A stretch of 64,000 nucleotides of DNA from Flavobacterium sp. GTDB lineage: Bacteria; Bacteroidota; Bacteroidia; Flavobacteriales; Flavobacteriaceae. Location of the stretch: positions 1,479,871-1,543,870 of the forward strand of contig NZ_CP136574.1 of the NCBI RefSeq assembly GCF_035195345.1. Reading direction: 5' to 3'. A model generated the notes under the pieces. That model was not told the origin of the DNA. It worked only from the letters and a program-made list of their open reading frames with translations, and made no database searches. Below, in pieces: positions 7,213 through 15,199 of this stretch (positions within the stretch are counted from its first letter, which is position 1; each line of letters starts with the position of its first letter). The position numbers and the translations under genes were made by a program.

Positions 7213-7276
7213 TTTTCAGTCGCAGTTTTCAGTCGCAGTAAACAGCTTAAACTGTAAACTGAGACTGTAAACTGAT
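7213..7276 (-). repeat. CAGT/ACTG inverted repeat array (mrp-nifU gap)
   Basis: CAG occurs at 7217, 7223, 7230, 7236 and 7243 (spacing 6, 7, 6, 7: a 13-bp unit CAGTCGCAGTTTT used twice with variation). The right arm holds ACTGTAAACTGAG (7251-7263) and ACTGTAAACTGAT (7264-7276). The two arms are roughly complementary and can form a hairpin. Confidence 0.75.
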
Positions 7277-7278
7277 TA

Positions 7279-8418
7279 CTATTTTTTAACAGCAGAACAT
7301 CCTGCCATTGTTGTTATTTTGATAGCTTCAGTTGGCGGTAATGTTTCGTTTCTACTAACTGTTTCTTGTACTACATTTCTTGTAATCGTTTCAAAAACCC
7401 CTTCTAAAACAGATGCTGTTTGTAGAGCAGCAGGGCGACCAAAATCTCCTGCTTCACGAATACTTTGTACTAATGGCACTTCTCCTAAAAGAGGTACTTG
7501 CAAATCAGCGGCTAAATTTTTCGCACCTTCTTTACCAAAAATATAGTATTTATTTTCAGGAAGTTCTTCTGGTGTAAAATACGCCATATTTTCAATAATT
7601 CCTAAAACCGGAACATTGATTGATTCAGACATAAACATTGAAACTCCTTTTTTAGCATCAGCTAAGGCAACAGCTTGCGGCGTACTTACCACGACTGCTC
7701 CAGTAATTGGCAACGATTGCATAATTGATAAATGAATGTCGCCGGTTCCAGGTGGTAAATCGATTAGCATAAAATCTAATTCGCCCCAATTAGCATCAAA
7801 AATCATTTGATTTAATGCTTTGGCAGCCATTGGTCCTCTCCAAATAACCGCTTGATCAGGTTTTGTAAAAAATCCGATAGACAAAATTTCTACACCATAA
7901 CTAGAAACAGGTTGCATTTTTGATTTTCCATCTACTTCAACTGAAATAGGCTTCGAATTTTCAACATCAAACATGATTGGCATTGAAGGCCCATAAATAT
8001 CCGCATCTAGAACCCCAACTTTGAATCCCATTTTAGCTAAAGAAACAGCTAAATTTGCTGTGATTGTAGATTTACCAACACCTCCTTTACCAGAGGCAAC
8101 AGCTATAATATTAGAAATTCCAGGAATTTGTTTTCCTCTAATTAAATTAGGATTTTCTGGTTTTTCTGGTGCTTCAACTTTAATATTAACTTTTACTTTG
8201 GCTTTCTCGTATACTTTTTCATGAATAACTTTAATAATATCCACTTCAGCACGCTTTTTTATATGCAAAGCTGGCGTTGATAAAAGTAAATCAACAACAA
8301 CCTCATCTCCAAAAGTAATTACATTTTGAACTGCACCACTTTCTACCATATTTTTTCCTTCACCTGCTACCGAAATGGTTTCTAATGCAGCTAAAATTTC
8401 TTTTCTATCTAATTTCAT
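7279..8418 (-). CDS. Mrp/ApbC/NBP35-family Fe-S carrier ATPase
   Basis: P-loop ATPase that carries and transfers Fe-S clusters in the cytosol. The 379-residue protein has an N-terminal MIP18-like (DUF59) domain to about residue 90, then the deviant Walker A motif ASGKGGVGKST, the DADIYGPSMP motif and FMLIDLPPGTGD. Length is usual for Bacteroidota Mrp proteins. First gene of the Fe-S group running to 5379. Its promoter box lies at 8492-8499, and octamer repeats (GTTTAAAG and GTTTAGGA words) flank that box on both sides. Confidence 0.92.
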   Translation of the reverse strand: MKLDRKEILAALETISVAGEGKNMVESGAVQNVITFGDEVVVDLLLSTPALHIKKRAEVDIIKVIHEKVYEKAKVKVNIKVEAPEKPENPNLIRGKQIPGISNIIAVASGKGGVGKSTITANLAVSLAKMGFKVGVLDADIYGPSMPIMFDVENSKPISVEVDGKSKMQPVSSYGVEILSIGFFTKPDQAVIWRGPMAAKALNQMIFDANWGELDFMLIDLPPGTGDIHLSIMQSLPITGAVVVSTPQAVALADAKKGVSMFMSESINVPVLGIIENMAYFTPEELPENKYYIFGKEGAKNLAADLQVPLLGEVPLVQSIREAGDFGRPAALQTASVLEGVFETITRNVVQETVSRNETLPPTEAIKITTMAGCSAVKK

Positions 8419-8440
8419 TTTTTTGAATAAAAGTTAAGGC

Positions 8441-8538
8441 GTTTAAAGGTTTAAAAGTGTTTTACTTTTTATTTAAACTGAATACGAATTGCAAAGATAA
8501 TAAGAAGTTTAGGAGTTTAAAAGTTTAGGAGTTTAAAG
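8441..8538 (-). repeat. Octamer repeat array around the mrp promoter
   Basis: Two octamers GTTTAAAG and GTTTAAAA lie at 8441 and 8449; a second block GTTTAGGA, GTTTAAAA, GTTTAGGA, GTTTAAAG starts at 8507, 8515, 8523 and 8531, an exact 8-nt period. The -7 box for mrp lies between the two blocks. Confidence 0.7.
8492..8499 (-). promoter_or_regulatory. -7 box for mrp
   Basis: TATCTTTG on the minus strand, followed by GCAATTCG; exact TAnnTTTG match. The upstream side, where a -33 element would lie, is occupied by the GTTTAGGA octamer array. Confidence 0.5.
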
Positions 8539-8571
8539 TTTTTATAATTTGATAGTTATAATCTATAGTAT

Positions 8572-8604
8572 AAAAAAAAGCAACCTTTATGAAAGATTGC
8601 TTTT
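8572..8604 (-). terminator. Rho-independent terminator after yceI-like gene
   Basis: AAAAGCAA (8576-8583) pairs with TTGCTTTT (8597-8604), with a further short helix inside; on the minus strand it is followed by eight T residues. It lies 24 bp past the stop of the YceI gene at 8628-9185. Confidence 0.88.
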
Positions 8605-8627
8605 AAAACTAAATGAAAATTGAATTA

Positions 8628-9185
8628 TTAATACTGTAAAAACAAATTGAAACTAATCTCAACATTGTCATTAACTACCACCATGCCTAATAATTTTTTA
8701 GGAGATTTTAACTTAAAATCTTTGATATTCAATTTCAACTGGCCTTTTACATTAGCATTATTTTGATTGTAAGCTACTGGAACCATGTATTCTTTTTCTA
8801 TTCCAGCTATTTTTATATTTAATTTAGCAGAGATGTTCTCTTTTACTATAATTAATTCTCTTACATTTATAACAATATGCGGGTATTCTTCTGCTTTAAG
8901 TATAGATTTAAAATCTTTAGTAATCATTTTATGAGCACAATCAAAACCAGTGCTTTTTATATCGATTTTAGCTCCTTCTAATAGCATTTTTGAATTGTTT
9001 CTTGTTATAGAAACATGCAAATCATTTTCAATAAATTCTGAATTGTATTTGCATTCAAAACTATTAACATTCGATTTCCCTTTAATAGTTACTTCACTTT
9101 TATTTGTGATTTTAACTTTAGATTGATTTTTTGAAAAACCAAAACTTAAAAGAATTAAAATGGCTATTATATGTAGTGATTTCAT
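8628..9185 (-). CDS. YceI-like domain protein
   Basis: A 185-residue exported protein with an N-terminal hydrophobic signal segment (HIIAILILLSFGFS). The rest fits the YceI lipocalin-like fold, a periplasmic beta-barrel that can hold isoprenoid-type ligands: KGKSNVNSFECKY near the start, alternating beta-strand pattern, and LKLNIKDFKLKSPKKLLGMVVVNDNVEISFNLFLQY at the end. It is divergent from the second YceI protein (10706-11293). It has its own terminator, and a strong terminator also lies just upstream, separating it from the porin gene. The ligand is unknown. Confidence 0.75.
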   Translation of the reverse strand: MKSLHIIAILILLSFGFSKNQSKVKITNKSEVTIKGKSNVNSFECKYNSEFIENDLHVSITRNNSKMLLEGAKIDIKSTGFDCAHKMITKDFKSILKAEEYPHIVINVRELIIVKENISAKLNIKIAGIEKEYMVPVAYNQNNANVKGQLKLNIKDFKLKSPKKLLGMVVVNDNVEISFNLFLQY

Positions 9186-9196
9186 AATCTTAAAAT

Positions 9197-9228
9197 AAAA
9201 GCGAAAAGCAAGATTGCTTTTCGCTTTT
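9197..9228 (-). terminator. Strong palindromic terminator after the porin gene
   Basis: AAAAGCGAAAAGCAA (9197-9211) pairs perfectly with TTGCTTTTCGCTTTT (9214-9228). This 15-bp arm leaves only two bases between, so a few inner pairs must open. It lies 18 bp after the porin stop on the minus strand and just before the yceI-like gene. Confidence 0.85.
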
Positions 9229-9245
9229 AGATTTACTTTTTTTTT

Positions 9246-10655
9246 TTAGAATGTAATTACAGCTTCAAACATTAATCCGTTGAATTTTCCACCGTATAAA
9301 TCATTTAAACTATTTCCACTAAATTGTGTATAATCTTTATAAGATTGTGTAGTGTAAGCTAATTTTGCTAAAATGTTTTTTGTCATAAACCAACCTACCG
9401 TTGATTCAAATCTATTAACACTTACTTTATCAACATCTGCTTTAGCTAATTTACCTGATACAACATTATATCTTGCGCCTACATAAAATTTCTCGTTTGT
9501 ACCAAATCTGTAAACTACATCTCCAGCGTATTGATTTACTTTACGAGTAGCATCTACTCCTTTTTTATCACCACCTTGAGCTAATTCAATAGTTCCAAAG
9601 AATTCAAATCCTTTAAATTTCACAAATGGATTGAACATTACCGTTGTAAACCAGTTACCAAATCCAGGATTAAATCTACCTGTTGTTGGATTAGCAGCTA
9701 AATCTGTTGTGGCATTATTTGTAACACTAGTTGCGTTGTAATTATAAGCAGCATGAGACATTACATAGTAATAACGGCTACCCGCTCTATCTGAACTCCA
9801 TGGATTACCACTCATGTTTGAGTTGTGAGATAATGATCCTGTAAATCTTACTCTTAAATCAGTATTAATTTGTTTGTCAAAACCCAATTTAGCTAAAATT
9901 GTTGGACTAATTGTTGTGTTTTGATCTGGTGTTGCAACAGTTGTTGTACCAGAAACAAACTCTGTAACATTTTGATTCAATTTACCGTTAGTGATACCAA
10001 ACATTGAAACAAAACCACTTCTGTTATAGTAAATTTCAGCACCCATTTCTGTTGTAAATGAATCCATAATGTTACTTTCAATGAAAGGATTTACTAGCGC
10101 ACTACCATTATCTGATCTTCTAAAATGGGCATCACCATAGTTGTTTTCCATTTGTCCAATTTTAATAGTAGCATATTTCATGAATCCCGCTAAGAAATCT
10201 TTTTTAATGAAATCTAATTTGTCGATTTGTAAATATCCACCTTTTACCCAAGTTTCGTTATGGTGTCTTGCAGCTAAATATAAATCTAAATTTACACGAA
10301 CTCCATCATATAATTGAGCTCCAATTGTCATATTTGCAGTTGGTAAATTAAATTGGTTTTCCAAATTATTTAATCTATAATTTGTAATTGCTGCTCCATT
10401 TGAAGCAACATACGTTCCTCCTTGTTGGTCATTAAAAGAATTCATTGCTTGAAATTGTAATGCAAATGCACCACCTAAATCAATGCTTAATCCTTTAAAT
10501 TCAACACTATCTTTCTTAACATCAAATTGATTAATTGCTCTTTGGTCTCTAGGAATCATATTTTGCATTTGTCCAAAAGTAGTTGATTGAGCTTGTGATA
10601 CACCAGTAAAACTTAGGGCTACTATCAGTACGGATAATTTAATAAATGTTCTCAT
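9246..10655 (-). CDS. Outer-membrane porin-like beta-barrel protein
   Basis: A 469-residue protein with a clear signal peptide (LIVALSFTGVSQAQ, cleavage near residue 23) and a long run of alternating hydrophobic/polar strands ending in ...LMFEAVITF, a C-terminal aromatic typical of barrels. Segments such as FKGLSIDLGGAFALQFQAMNSF and KIGQMENNYGDAHFRRSDNG recall phosphate-selective-porin-like and other general porins of Bacteroidota, but the substrate cannot be read from sequence. The yceI gene at 10706 lies 50 bp upstream on the same strand and may be cotranscribed. Terminated by a strong hairpin. Confidence 0.75.
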   Translation of the reverse strand: MRTFIKLSVLIVALSFTGVSQAQSTTFGQMQNMIPRDQRAINQFDVKKDSVEFKGLSIDLGGAFALQFQAMNSFNDQQGGTYVASNGAAITNYRLNNLENQFNLPTANMTIGAQLYDGVRVNLDLYLAARHHNETWVKGGYLQIDKLDFIKKDFLAGFMKYATIKIGQMENNYGDAHFRRSDNGSALVNPFIESNIMDSFTTEMGAEIYYNRSGFVSMFGITNGKLNQNVTEFVSGTTTVATPDQNTTISPTILAKLGFDKQINTDLRVRFTGSLSHNSNMSGNPWSSDRAGSRYYYVMSHAAYNYNATSVTNNATTDLAANPTTGRFNPGFGNWFTTVMFNPFVKFKGFEFFGTIELAQGGDKKGVDATRKVNQYAGDVVYRFGTNEKFYVGARYNVVSGKLAKADVDKVSVNRFESTVGWFMTKNILAKLAYTTQSYKDYTQFSGNSLNDLYGGKFNGLMFEAVITF

Positions 10656-10705
10656 GATTTTTAAAATTTAATATATGTATTTTAGTTATAAGTTCGTTAT
10701 TTGAA

Positions 10706-11293
10706 TTAATTGTAAGTTACTTTAAAATCGACTATAACATCTTTACCAGTTTTAATTGTTCCCATTAAAGCTGTAGGTGGCTCAACACCATAAACTGTCA
10801 TGTCAATTTTATGTTTACCAGAGAAAATTATTTTTTTCCCAACAAGCTTAACTGTAAATGTTTGATTAATTCGTTTTGTTGCTCCAGCAATGGTTAAATC
10901 GCCTTGCGTTTCAATGGTATAGTTATTATCTGAAACTGTAGTGATTTTAATAACTTTAACTAATTTGAAACTGATGTTTTTATTTGTTGTACTTTTTAAT
11001 GCTTTAAAAGTGTTTTTATCCATTCCACTTTTGCCACTTTTTAATTGCTCAACTTCTACAATAAAATCTAAATTTTTAACAACTTTTAAATCGCCAGACT
11101 CTAGAGTTACTGAAGCTTTTCCACTCATAGCTTTTGCTTCAATTGTCCAATCATGCAAATTTGAAGTTCCGTCTACAACTAATTTACTTTCTGCTAATAT
11201 CACTTTAGATTCTTGTGCAACTAAAGTATTAAAATTACATAACACAAATAAAAGTGTTAGAAAAGTTCCAAACTGTGTTTTTAAATTGCTCAT
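10706..11293 (-). CDS. YceI family protein
   Basis: A 195-residue periplasmic protein of the YceI lipocalin-like family. It has a signal peptide (FGTFLTLLFVLCNFNTLVAQ), then the family pattern VDGTSNLHDWTIEAKAMSGKASVTLE, KSGKSGMDKNTFKALKS, GDLTIAGATKRINQTFTV and DMTVYGVEPPTALMGTIKTGKDVIVDFKV. It has the fuller family signature of the two YceI proteins here. The downstream porin is co-oriented after 50 bp. A perfect 12-bp palindrome lies about 80 bp upstream and may be an operator. Confidence 0.88.
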   Translation of the reverse strand: MSNLKTQFGTFLTLLFVLCNFNTLVAQESKVILAESKLVVDGTSNLHDWTIEAKAMSGKASVTLESGDLKVVKNLDFIVEVEQLKSGKSGMDKNTFKALKSTTNKNISFKLVKVIKITTVSDNNYTIETQGDLTIAGATKRINQTFTVKLVGKKIIFSGKHKIDMTVYGVEPPTALMGTIKTGKDVIVDFKVTYN

Positions 11294-11370
11294 AATACCT
11301 AATTTTAATAAATTTATTATTTGTTCTAATTTTATAGTACAAATTTCAGTTTAAAAAAAAAGGTATAACA

Positions 11371-11382
11371 TGACAATTGTCA
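11371..11382. promoter_or_regulatory. Perfect palindrome TGACAATTGTCA, candidate operator
   Basis: A 12-bp perfect palindrome in the leader of the yceI-porin pair. A near-match -7 box (GAAATTTG on the minus strand, 11340-11347) would put the start of transcription near 11333, so the palindrome would be centred near -43, an activator-like position. The regulator is unknown. Confidence 0.4.
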
Positions 11383-11459
11383 CATTTGTAAAAAAATGTT
11401 AATATTATTTTAAGAAGTGTTTAAGTTGGTCAATAAAACCGCGCAAAGTAATAATAGAA

Positions 11460-11801
11460 TTATTTTTTCGGGATAGGTTCCCAATAATGTTTTTCTAAAT
11501 CCAGAATTTGATTCTCTTTGATTATTATTCCTTCATTTTCAAGAAGTTGCTGCATTAGATTTGTACCTTCAAAATGATGTTTCCCTGTTAGCAACCCTTT
11601 TCTATTGACTACACGATGCGCTGGAACATCTTCTAAGTTATGCGAAGCATTCATTGCCCAGCCTACCATTCTGGCAGAACGAGCTGTTCCTAAAGCTTTT
11701 GCTATGGCACCATAAGATGTAACTTTTCCCGCAGGAATTTGTCGAACGATTTCATAAACACGTTCAAAAAAGTTATCGTTATTAGAGGTTGATTTGGCCA
11801 A
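11460..11801 (-). CDS. Alkyltransferase-like protein (MGMT family, no active-site Cys)
   Basis: Homologue of the DNA-binding C-terminal domain of O6-alkylguanine-DNA alkyltransferase. It shows FFERVYEIVRQIPAGKVTSYGAIAKALG, the ARSARMVGWAMNAS helix and PAHRVVNRKGLLTGKHHF. The usual PCHRV active site reads PAHRV, so Cys is replaced by Ala; such ATL proteins bind alkylated bases and flag them for nucleotide-excision repair without removing the alkyl group. The start is placed at TTG 11801, where the family N-terminus begins (113 residues), five bases past the lysE stop; TTG 11843 would add an unconserved tail inside lysE. Tightly coupled to the LysE gene upstream. Confidence 0.85.
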   Translation of the reverse strand: MAKSTSNNDNFFERVYEIVRQIPAGKVTSYGAIAKALGTARSARMVGWAMNASHNLEDVPAHRVVNRKGLLTGKHHFEGTNLMQQLLENEGIIIKENQILDLEKHYWEPIPKK

Positions 11802-11805
11802 AAGT

Positions 11806-12432
11806 CTAAAAATACATTTTATATAGCGAAGAAAATGCAACAATTCCGGTTAAAGCAGCAATTAAAAAATTGATGTTTTTTACAATGAATGTTAGTTTAT
11901 GCTCAATTAATTTAAAAAAGCGCGCATATAAATAAAAAACAAAATAGGTTCCAATAGCAGCCGAAAGAGAAAACAACACAATAGATATCATATCATACTG
12001 AAACAAATCTTTTGAGGACATCATTAATGAAGTTAGCGCATACCATGGAATAGCAAACATATTAAAAGAGGACATTGCCATCCCGTAAAAAAAACGATTT
12101 CTTTTTTTATCGATTTTAACTTTAATATCTTTTTTCTTTTTGGCATTAATACCCATTACAATGAAGGCTATCGTTAAACCAATAAATATAAAGGTTCCTA
12201 CTTTCTTTAATCCTTCACTAAAAACAGGATTAGCATCTAAAAACTTTGCAAAATAAGTTCCTAAAAAACTTTGAACAAAAACCACCACAACTGCTCCAAA
12301 AGCAAAATTGAGCGCTTGTTTTTGGTTTTCTTTAATACTCAATTTGGCAATTGTCATATTTAACATGCCCGGAATAATGATACCTCCTATAGAGATTATC
12401 AAACCTAAAAAGATAGCTAAAACAAACGTCAT
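11806..12432 (-). CDS. LysE family transporter
   Basis: Integral inner-membrane exporter of the LysE/RhtB type, 208 residues and about six membrane spans. The first span (FVLAIFLGLIISIGGIIIPGMLNMTIAKLSI) has the Gly/Pro-rich family opening, and a positively charged loop NAKKKKDIKVKIDKKRNRF separates the halves. The start is ATG 12432, because a TACTTTTG box at 12447-12454 lies just ahead of it and TTG 12462 would precede that promoter. The alkyltransferase-like gene follows after four bases. The substrate (amino acid or other small solute) is unknown. Confidence 0.75.
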   Translation of the reverse strand: MTFVLAIFLGLIISIGGIIIPGMLNMTIAKLSIKENQKQALNFAFGAVVVVFVQSFLGTYFAKFLDANPVFSEGLKKVGTFIFIGLTIAFIVMGINAKKKKDIKVKIDKKRNRFFYGMAMSSFNMFAIPWYALTSLMMSSKDLFQYDMISIVLFSLSAAIGTYFVFYLYARFFKLIEHKLTFIVKNINFLIAALTGIVAFSSLYKMYF

Positions 12433-12446
12433 AAATTGATTTTTAT

Positions 12447-12454
12447 CAAAAGTA
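12447..12454 (-). promoter_or_regulatory. -7 box for the lysE-atl pair
   Basis: TACTTTTG on the minus strand, exact TAnnTTTG match, 15 bp before ATG 12432. The near-absence of a leader supports this start. Confidence 0.45.
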
Positions 12455-12485
12455 AGGAACAATTACAAAATGAATGTAACATACA

Positions 12486-13160
12486 TTACTTAATTCTAAA
12501 TTGAATGTAAGTAATTGATTTATTGACTTCTAAGTATTGACTTTCATAAAAAGTTTGAATTCCAGTAACTTCTGCTGGGGCACCTTCATTTTTATAAATA
12601 TTATGATTCGCATAAAGCACTTCATACCCTAAGCCATGTAACAACCCTAGAGTATACCCATGCATAAATTCTGAATCTGTTTTTAAATGCATCAAACCGT
12701 TTGGCTTTAGGATTTTTTTATAATTGTCTAAAAACGCAGCATTGGTCATTCTATGCTTAGTTCTTTTGTATTTGATTTGCGGATCTGGGAAGGTTATCCA
12801 AATTTCTGATACTTCATTCTGAGTAAAAATGTGATGAATTAATTCGATTTGAGTTCTTACAAATGCCACATTATTCATGCCAGTTTCTACCGCTGTTTTT
12901 GCACCACGCCAAAACCTAGCTCCCTTAATATCAATTCCAATAAAGTTTTTTTCTGGGAATCTTTCAGCCAAACCTACAGAATATTCTCCTTTTCCACATC
13001 CTAATTCTAACACAATTGGATTGTCGTTTTTAAAGAATTCTTTATTCCATTTCCCTTTCAAAGGAAATTGATCGCCAACCACTTCTTCTCGTGTTGGTTG
13101 AAAAACATTGTCAAACGTTTCGTTTTCGCTGAATCTTTTTAATTTATTTTTACTTCCCAC
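12486..13160 (-). CDS. trmB: tRNA (guanine-N7-)-methyltransferase
   Basis: SAM-dependent enzyme making m7G46 in the tRNA variable loop. The 224-residue length fits TrmB. Visible motifs are the SAM-binding ELGCGKGEYSVGLAERFP, FIGIDIKGARFWRGAKTA, WITFPDPQIKYKRTKHRM (the FPDPxxKxxHxxRR-type signature) and GLMHLKTDSEFMHG. It has its own -7 box and no partner gene on its strand except the downstream lysE, 53 bp away, which has its own promoter. Confidence 0.95.
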   Translation of the reverse strand: MGSKNKLKRFSENETFDNVFQPTREEVVGDQFPLKGKWNKEFFKNDNPIVLELGCGKGEYSVGLAERFPEKNFIGIDIKGARFWRGAKTAVETGMNNVAFVRTQIELIHHIFTQNEVSEIWITFPDPQIKYKRTKHRMTNAAFLDNYKKILKPNGLMHLKTDSEFMHGYTLGLLHGLGYEVLYANHNIYKNEGAPAEVTGIQTFYESQYLEVNKSITYIQFRIK

Positions 13161-13177
13161 CTTTAATATATTTTGGG

Positions 13178-13185
13178 CAAAATTA
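13178..13185 (-). promoter_or_regulatory. -7 box for trmB
   Basis: TAATTTTG on the minus strand followed by CCC, exact TAnnTTTG match, 17 bp before the trmB start. Confidence 0.5.
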
Positions 13186-13277
13186 AGGAAATAATTAGCA
13201 TCACAAATAATCTTTTAATAATGTTTCTATAACCTTAACAATAGAAATGTTTTATTGCTTTGCAAAAAAGTATTATT

Positions 13278-14099
13278 TTGAAGAAAAGAAAGGTAGAAGT
13301 TGTTGTAATTTCAGATGTTCACTTAGGAACTTATGGTTGTCATGCAAAAGAATTGTTAACTTATTTGTCTTCTATAAAACCTAAAATTTTAATTCTAAAT
13401 GGCGATATTATTGATATTTGGCAGTTTAGAAAATCTTATTTCCCTAGTAGTCATTTAAATGTGATTAAAAAAATCATTTCATTAAGTTCAAAAGGAACAA
13501 AAGTGCATTACTTAACAGGGAACCACGACGAATTCTTACGAAAATTTACCGATTTACATTTGGGCAACTTAAGTCTAGAAAACAAATTAGTTTTAGAATT
13601 AGACGGAAAAAAAGCATGGATTTTTCATGGCGATGTTTTTGATGCTTCAATAACTCAAGCAAAATGGTTAGCAAAATTGGGGGGCTGGGGTTATGATATC
13701 TTAATCTTGATTAATCGATTTATCAATTGGATATTAGCTAGATTTAACAAAGAACCTTATTCGCTTTCGAAAAAAATTAAAAATAATGTAAAATCTGCTG
13801 TTAAATTTATCACTAACTTTGAAAATGTTTGTGTTGAATTAGCTATTGAAAATGGTTATGAATACGTAATTTGTGGCCATATTCACGAACCAAAGATTGA
13901 GTTAATGGAAAATGAAAAAGGAGAAACTTTCTATTTGAATTCAGGAGACTGGGTTGAGAACTTAACCGCTTTAGAATACAACAACAAAAAATGGAAATTA
14001 TACAAACACGAAGTAAATAAAGTAACCGAGGATGAAGAATATAATTTTGAAAGCGAAAATAAACTAGCCGAACAATTCATTACTATTCTAAAAAAATAA
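13278..14099 (+). CDS. UDP-2,3-diacylglucosamine diphosphatase-like metallophosphoesterase (LpxH family)
   Basis: Calcineurin-like phosphoesterase close to LpxH, which cleaves UDP-2,3-diacylglucosamine to lipid X in lipid A synthesis. Metal-binding motifs appear in order: SDVHLG, NGDIIDIW, TGNHDE, FHGDVFD and CGHIHEPK. The conserved N-terminus MKKRKVEVVVISDVHLGTYG begins at TTG 13278 (273 residues); an earlier TTG at 13260 overlaps a near-consensus -7 box (TTGCTTTG, 13255-13262), so it is rejected. A hydrophobic stretch near residues 135-150 suggests membrane contact. Followed 44 bp later by a glycosyltransferase-like gene, consistent with an envelope role. True LpxH versus a relative cannot be settled by eye. 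Confidence 0.8.
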   Translation: MKKRKVEVVVISDVHLGTYGCHAKELLTYLSSIKPKILILNGDIIDIWQFRKSYFPSSHLNVIKKIISLSSKGTKVHYLTGNHDEFLRKFTDLHLGNLSLENKLVLELDGKKAWIFHGDVFDASITQAKWLAKLGGWGYDILILINRFINWILARFNKEPYSLSKKIKNNVKSAVKFITNFENVCVELAIENGYEYVICGHIHEPKIELMENEKGETFYLNSGDWVENLTALEYNNKKWKLYKHEVNKVTEDEEYNFESENKLAEQFITILKK

Positions 14100-14143
14100 T
14101 CCATTTAATTCCTTAATGGTTCAATTTGTATCAATAAACTAGA

Positions 14144-15199
14144 ATGAATAAAAACATACTCATAGCGCCACTAAATTGGGGATTAGGACACGCCACAAGA
14201 TGTATTCCAATAATAAAAGCTCTTGAAGAAAACGGTTTTAATCCTATTATTGCTTCAGACGGAGTAGCTTTAGCATTACTTAAGAAAGAATTTCCGCATT
14301 TAATTACCCTCGAATTACCTTCTTACAATATTAAATATGCAGAAAAAGGCAAAAACTTCAAATGGAAATTAGCCTATCAAATGCCAAAAATGTTACTTGC
14401 CATAAAAAAAGAGAAATCAAAAATTAAAAAAATTATTGAAAATTATGAGATTTCAGGTATTATTAGCGACAACCGCTTGGGTGTTTATTCGGCTAACGTG
14501 CCTTCTGTTTTTATAACACATCAATTAAATGTACTTTCTGGAAACACTTCTTGGTTAACAACAAAACTTCATTTACGTTATGTTTCCAAATTTAACACTT
14601 GTTGGGTTCCTGATGTTGCTGGCGTTGAGAATTTATCAGGAAAACTAGGTCATATAGAAAAATCAAATAAACAGATAAAATATATTGGTCCTTTAAGTCG
14701 AATAGAAAAAAAATCATTGCCCATTAAATATGATCTTTTGGTTTTACTTTCAGGACCAGAACCTCAAAGAACACTGCTCGAAAAAAGATTAATTAAAGAA
14801 TTAGAAAAAAGTGAAAAAGAAATTCTTTTCGTTAAAGGTATCATAGAACCGACTCAACAAAATGAAAAAAGAAATTCTATTACCTATTATAACTTTATGA
14901 ATTCTGAAGAACTAGGCACAGCACTTAACGAAAGTGATGTGGTATTATGTCGTTCAGGTTATACAACTGTAATGGATTTAGCAAAATTGGAGAAAAAAGC
15001 ATTTTTTATACCTACTCCAGGACAATATGAGCAAGAATATTTAGCGAAAAAATTTAAATCAGAAATTATTGCCCCAAGCTGCAAACAAGAAAAATTCAAA
15101 ATTTCTAAGCTAGAAAAAATTTATTTCTATAAAGGATTTAAAGATGTCTCTGTTGAGCAAAATTGGAGTGAATTATTTAGTCTTTTCCAAAGTAAATGA
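14144..15199 (+). CDS. Glycosyltransferase, family 28-like
   Basis: A 351-residue GT-B-fold enzyme. The start NILIAPLNWGLGHATRCIPIIKALEENG is the UDP-sugar transferase opening with GxGHATR, and the C-terminal half shows LLVLLSGPEPQRTLLEKRL, FVKGI and the donor-site segment SDVVLCRSGYTTVMDLAKLEKKAFFIPTPGQYEQEYLA. This arrangement is like MurG/family 28 and related uncharacterised flavobacterial transferases. It lies downstream of the LpxH-like gene in the same direction, so a lipid or envelope-glycan substrate is likely but unproven. Its last 27 bases overlap the 3' end of the convergent sensor kinase gene; there is no terminator between. Confidence 0.8.
   Translation: MNKNILIAPLNWGLGHATRCIPIIKALEENGFNPIIASDGVALALLKKEFPHLITLELPSYNIKYAEKGKNFKWKLAYQMPKMLLAIKKEKSKIKKIIENYEISGIISDNRLGVYSANVPSVFITHQLNVLSGNTSWLTTKLHLRYVSKFNTCWVPDVAGVENLSGKLGHIEKSNKQIKYIGPLSRIEKKSLPIKYDLLVLLSGPEPQRTLLEKRLIKELEKSEKEILFVKGIIEPTQQNEKRNSITYYNFMNSEELGTALNESDVVLCRSGYTTVMDLAKLEKKAFFIPTPGQYEQEYLAKKFKSEIIAPSCKQEKFKISKLEKIYFYKGFKDVSVEQNWSELFSLFQSK

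Noticed and set aside
6950..7270. 106-codon plus-strand frame opposite nifU
   Set aside because: Antisense to a conserved NifU domain and across a repeat array; composition not protein-like.
11460..11801. Active O6-methylguanine methyltransferase
   Set aside because: The active-site Cys is replaced by Ala in PAHRV, so it is an alkyltransferase-like protein.
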